Source: Chloroflexota bacterium (GTDB lineage Bacteria; Chloroflexota; Anaerolineae; Anaerolineales; VGOW01). From it: a stretch of DNA of 57,482 nucleotides. Position 1 is the first letter of the stretch. The number at the start of each line of letters is the position of its first letter. Location: positions 1-57,482 of the forward strand of contig JACPWC010000118.1 in the NCBI GenBank assembly GCA_016197225.1. Direction: 5' to 3'. Under the pieces are notes generated by a model. It was not told where the DNA came from and made no database searches. It was given only the letters and a program-made list of their open reading frames with translations. The position numbers and the translations under genes are program-made. Below are positions 54,819 to 57,482 of the stretch, piece by piece.

Positions 54819-56186
54819 GTGTCGCGCCTCGTCCGAACCGGCCTCATCCTTGCCGCCCTGCGACTCCTCGGCGGCCTCGTCGCCTTTCTTGCCACACCCA
54901 TCATCGCCGCCCGCTTCGGGCTTGACCCCGCCCTCGACGCCTTCTACGTCGCCTCTTCGATTCCATTCGTGCTCAGTTCCGTCGCCCTCGTCGGCGGGCT
55001 GGAGACGGCAGTGCCGCCTTTGTTTCGACGGTTTTTGACAACGGACGCTTCGCGAGCGAATTTAGCGGATGATGAAACTGAATCTTGGGGATTTGTAAAC
55101 TCACTGTGGTCGCTGGCGTTGATTGGGGTGGCCGTCGTTGCCGTGTTGAGCTTTATTCTGATGCCGGCCCTCTTGCCGCGACTCGCGCCGGGGCTGGACC
55201 TTCGGCGTCAGGCCGTCGCCGTTTCCATGGCCCGGACTCTGCTCATTGGCCCCACCATCGCCGCGCCGGTTGGCGTTTGGCGCGGAACGTTGACGGCCAA
55301 GAATTTGCTCGTCGGCCCGGCGGCCATTTTGTTTGCGGGCAGTGTTGCCTACTTCCTCGTCGTTGCCGTCGCGCCCTCGACGCTCGGCGCTTGGACGTTG
55401 GTGGCGGCCACGCTCTCGGCCAGCCTCGTCGCCCTCGTCGCCCTGCCGCTCTCGTTTCCAAAGGCGCTCACAGCCAATCTCAAGTTCACGCTCGACTTTC
55501 GCCATCCCGGCCTGCCTGCCGCACTGGCCCTGCTCGTGCCGTTTGCCATCAGCGACTTGATCTATCACTCGGACTTTGTGATCATGCGCGGCTTTGCCAG
55601 CGGGGTGAGCCTGGGCGCAGTGGCGGCCTACGAATTTGCCATGCGGCCCATTGCCGCCGCCAGCACCCTGTTGCTGGCCGGAGTTGTCACACCTGCCTTC
55701 CCCGAACTGGCCCGCACCGCCAACAACCTGCCCGCCTTTCGCGCCGCCCTCGACCGGACGTTGAAGCTCATGCTCGTCGTCGCCCTGCCGCTGACGATTG
55801 CCTTCCTGTTTTTGCGCGAGCCGATAGTAGCCGTGCTTTATCAACGTGGCAACTTCACGGCTGAGGATGCCAGGCAAGTATCGGCGACATTGGCAACGCT
55901 TGCGCCGTACTTCTTCCTCACCGCCCTCAGCCAGCCGTTGGCCTATGCCACTTACGCCCGCCAGCAACCCTGGTGGACGGTGACTGCCTCTGTAATTGGC
56001 CTGGCCTTCAGCGCCGGCGGTGCTTATTTGCTCACGCCGACTCTAGGGTTGATTGGAATTGCGATTGGAGATGGGTTGGGGGCCGTGCCGATGGTGGGGT
56101 TACTGCTATTGTGGAGGTGGAGGTTGAACCGCGAAGGCGCGAAGAACGCAAAGAAAAGCTTAGAAGAAGTGAGTAGGCGGAGCTAA
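54819..56186 (+). CDS. MurJ/MviN-type lipid II flippase-like membrane protein
   Basis: Polytopic membrane protein of 455 residues with about twelve helices. LVAFLATPIIAARFGLDPALDAFYVASSIP is the typical N-terminal half of MurJ, and FALGAVAAYEFAMRPIAAAS-like and FLREPIVAVLYQRGNFTAEDA (the GxFtaedt motif) confirm it. It should flip lipid-linked cell-wall precursors, matching the PBP just upstream (24-base gap). The start is GTG. An insertion encoded by an ACAACGGA word lies near residue 75 (TTDASRANLADDE). The last 20 residues come from a CGCGAAGAACGCAAAG word, and the stop overlaps the next gene by 27 bases. Confidence 0.85.
   Translation: MSRLVRTGLILAALRLLGGLVAFLATPIIAARFGLDPALDAFYVASSIPFVLSSVALVGGLETAVPPLFRRFLTTDASRANLADDETESWGFVNSLWSLALIGVAVVAVLSFILMPALLPRLAPGLDLRRQAVAVSMARTLLIGPTIAAPVGVWRGTLTAKNLLVGPAAILFAGSVAYFLVVAVAPSTLGAWTLVAATLSASLVALVALPLSFPKALTANLKFTLDFRHPGLPAALALLVPFAISDLIYHSDFVIMRGFASGVSLGAVAAYEFAMRPIAAASTLLLAGVVTPAFPELARTANNLPAFRAALDRTLKLMLVVALPLTIAFLFLREPIVAVLYQRGNFTAEDARQVSATLATLAPYFFLTALSQPLAYATYARQQPWWTVTASVIGLAFSAGGAYLLTPTLGLIGIAIGDGLGAVPMVGLLLLWRWRLNREGAKNAKKSLEEVSRRS
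55039..55075. repeat. Word repeat in frame in the murJ-like gene
   Basis: GACAACGGACGCTTCGCGAG and an AGCGGATGA word, the family of 40777, including the CGCTTCGCG core at 55048-55056. It encodes TTDASRANLADDE. Confidence 0.82.
56128..56160. repeat. Word repeat at the 3' end of the murJ-like gene
   Basis: AACCGCGAAGGCGCGAAGAA then CGCAAAGAAAAG, the word of the palindrome at 6011. It encodes the NREGAKNAKKS tail. Confidence 0.85.
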
Positions 56187-56879
56187 AAATGTTGCCGGAG
56201 TCGCCTGCGGCAAATGCCAAACCAATGAATGCCCGGTTTCGGCGTCCTCAGAAACCCAGTCTTCAGTAATCGGTCTGCCAGCAATTTGCTGAACTTTGGT
56301 ATTGAAAAAAGAACCGCCGTGAAACATGATGTTGATGCTGTTGACTTTGGCGTTTGGCTTCAACTGCTGGATGCGAGCGGCAAAGGAAGGCCAGAAGTGA
56401 GCGAATCCTTTTGGCAAAGGCGCAAGCCGCGAATGCAGGTTTCCGCAAAGACAGACCACCTTACAGTCCGGTCCCAGGCGCTCCCACTCCGCAACCAAAT
56501 TCTCCGCCATCCCGTTATCTCGTTCGGCCCACACGAAACCAGGCGCAACTGAATTAACGTCAAAGCAAATGACGTGCCAGCCTTTGCGAATTGCTTCGCG
56601 GGCAAGGGCCAGAGCTTGTTCATTTCCCCTTCCATCTGCGAAAGGGCGCGCAAAGAACGACGGGGCTTCTGTTGTTTCCCCTTTGGCCCAGTTGGCAAGC
56701 GCATTCTGCTCGGAAAGAGGCGCTTCAAGGCCCAGGGCGCAAAAGCCTGTCGCTCTGAAGTCGTCGAGCATCGCCGCTAGAACCTGCGGCACTTCTTGCG
56801 TCCCATGAGTCTCGCCAAAAATAAGTATGTCGCTTTGCTGGGCAAGCGATAAGATGGCTTGAGCCGATTTGGCGTTCAT
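56160..56879 (-). CDS. ChaN/Tiki-superfamily-like protein
   Basis: Protein of 239 residues starting MNAKSAQAILSLAQQSDILI followed by FGETHGTQEVP. The GExHG motif near residue 22, GLEAPLSEQN and CLCGNLHSR (HSR) fit the ChaN/TIKI/erythromycin-esterase-like group, which binds haem or hydrolyses peptides or esters. No signal peptide is seen, so it is probably cytoplasmic. It is convergent with the murJ-like gene and its 3' end is overlapped by 27 bases. It follows the GTPase gene by six bases. Confidence 0.55.
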   Translation of the reverse strand: MNAKSAQAILSLAQQSDILIFGETHGTQEVPQVLAAMLDDFRATGFCALGLEAPLSEQNALANWAKGETTEAPSFFARPFADGRGNEQALALAREAIRKGWHVICFDVNSVAPGFVWAERDNGMAENLVAEWERLGPDCKVVCLCGNLHSRLAPLPKGFAHFWPSFAARIQQLKPNAKVNSINIMFHGGSFFNTKVQQIAGRPITEDWVSEDAETGHSLVWHLPQATPATFLAPPTHFF

Positions 56880-56885
56880 CCGGCC

Positions 56886-57392
56886 TCACCCGATCGCCAG
56901 TCTCGCCAGCGCCTCAAACAACTTTGGCACGCCGTCACCAGTGGCGGCGCTGGTTTCCACGTACTCGGCCCCGATTTGGGCGGCGAAGTTGGCGGCGTCT
57001 TGAGTCGCCTCGTCACGCGGCAGGTCAATCTTGTTGCCAACGACCACGAACTTTTGGTCGGGCATCACTTTGAGAATTTCGGCCCGCCAGGTTTCGAGGT
57101 TGGTAAGCGAGGCGGCCTGAGTCACGTCAAAGACCAGGGCTGCCGCCCGGCTTCCCCGATAGAACCCGGATCGCATGACGGCAAATCGCTCCTGTCCGGC
57201 CATGTCCCAAATGGAGAGTTTCACTTCGCCTTCGGGCAAGGCCACCCGCTTGGTCTGAAAGTCCACGCCAATCGTCATCACCCGCGACGATTCAAATTTG
57301 CCTTCACAGTACTGGCGGATGAGCGACGTTTTGCCGACGTTGCCGTCGCCGGCCACCACGACTTTGATGGCGAGTTGAGAAGTCGGCTTCAT
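56886..57392 (-). CDS. Rab-like small GTPase
   Basis: Ras-superfamily GTPase, 168 residues. G1 GDGNVGKTS (15-23), TIGVDF (40-45, as in Rab switch I), G3 WDMAGQE (62-68), G4 NKID (120-123), G5 ETSA (146-149). The core is complete. The C-terminus ends at residue 168 without prenyl cysteines. Bacterial members usually work with Roadblock/LC7 proteins, none of which is in the window. MKPTSQL is taken as the start; the frame upstream covers a repeat. Confidence 0.9.
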   Translation of the reverse strand: MKPTSQLAIKVVVAGDGNVGKTSLIRQYCEGKFESSRVMTIGVDFQTKRVALPEGEVKLSIWDMAGQERFAVMRSGFYRGSRAAALVFDVTQAASLTNLETWRAEILKVMPDQKFVVVGNKIDLPRDEATQDAANFAAQIGAEYVETSAATGDGVPKLFEALARLAIG

Positions 57393-57406
57393 GGTTGAAC
57401 GGTATA

Positions 57407-57458
57407 GCACCCTGAGCGGAGGCCTGCGTGTTCTTTGCGGGCCGCAGTCGAAGGGTGC
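57407..57458. repeat. Palindromic word repeat (CCTGAGCGGAG...GTCGAAGGGTGC type)
   Basis: GCACCCTGAGCGGAGGCC, a GTGTTCTTT loop, then complementary words ending GTCGAAGGGTGC. Second copy of the family at 33697. It lies upstream of the GTPase start. Confidence 0.88.
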
Positions 57459-57482
57459 GGGTCTCGCAGTGAGGGGCCGCAC

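Noticed and set aside
1-57482. tRNA, rRNA, insertion sequences or prophage genes
   Set aside because: None was recognised by eye on either strand; no transposase, integrase or structural phage protein is among the frames.

Overview
The window is GC-rich, densely coded DNA with no rRNA, tRNA, CRISPR array or transposase that I can recognise, and no gene-free stretch over 300 bases. It looks like a Chloroflexota (Anaerolineae-type) chromosome. The basis is the sugar-binding lipoprotein with a Thr/Gln/Val-rich linker after the lipobox, the small HNH nuclease with an upstream helical partner, the mix of F420-type, ferredoxin-type and cytochrome c genes, and the many word-like palindromic repeats between genes. 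This taxonomic call is an inference from gene style, not a search result.

Layout. (1) 1-15.1 kb, minus strand: a LacI-controlled carbohydrate block holding an ABC sugar importer (binding protein plus two permeases, no ATPase here), fucose-mutarotase-like protein, sugar dehydrogenases, a lactonase of the fuconolactonase type, sugar epimerase, SIS isomerase, ribokinase, VOC protein, and an orphan 2-oxoacid dehydrogenase E1 alpha/beta pair. (2) 15.3-17.1 kb: membrane-anchored sugar-dehydrogenase propeller fused to cytochrome c. (3) 17.1-24.6 kb: a probable DNA-processing or defence island with an Lhr-like helicase, a BrxD-like ATPase and a TerB-N/TerB-C protein, plus DUF4404 and an HNH nuclease with an overlapping partner gene. 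(4) 24.7-35.8 kb: RidA, a NarL-type two-component pair, a tetrahaem cytochrome, a CPBP protease, an ABC-2 exporter and a tandem universal stress protein. (5) 36-42.6 kb: NifU-like protein and a 2-oxoacid:ferredoxin oxidoreductase operon with a histidine kinase gene between its alpha and beta subunit genes, then an aminotransferase. (6) 42.8-50 kb, plus strand: PH-like protein, a second ABC-2 exporter, M48 protease, MFS exporter, GMC-type oxidoreductase. (7) 50-57.4 kb: recF, rsmG, class A PBP, murJ-like flippase, a ChaN/Tiki-like protein and a Rab-like small GTPase.

Two non-coding layers stand out. About 35 palindromic 'word' repeats of a dozen sequence families sit in nearly every intergenic gap. 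Several lie inside genes in frame (rsmG, the PBP, murJ) or supply the last codons and stop of a gene (recF, rsmG, korC, ridA, murJ). Different families share a CGC-TTC-GCG hairpin core. Separately, seven copies of a CRP/FNR-like dyad (AGTGN-type half, GTCAY half) cluster upstream of genes between 30.7 and 42.8 kb. Two of them sit in an identical three-half-site layout with 22- and 12-base spacings.

How the parts work together (inference): sugar uptake and oxidation feed 2-oxoacids to E1 and to the ferredoxin oxidoreductase. The cytochromes and the NarL-type pair suggest respiratory control. The TerB/BrxD-like/Lhr island is the best candidate for a little-described system.
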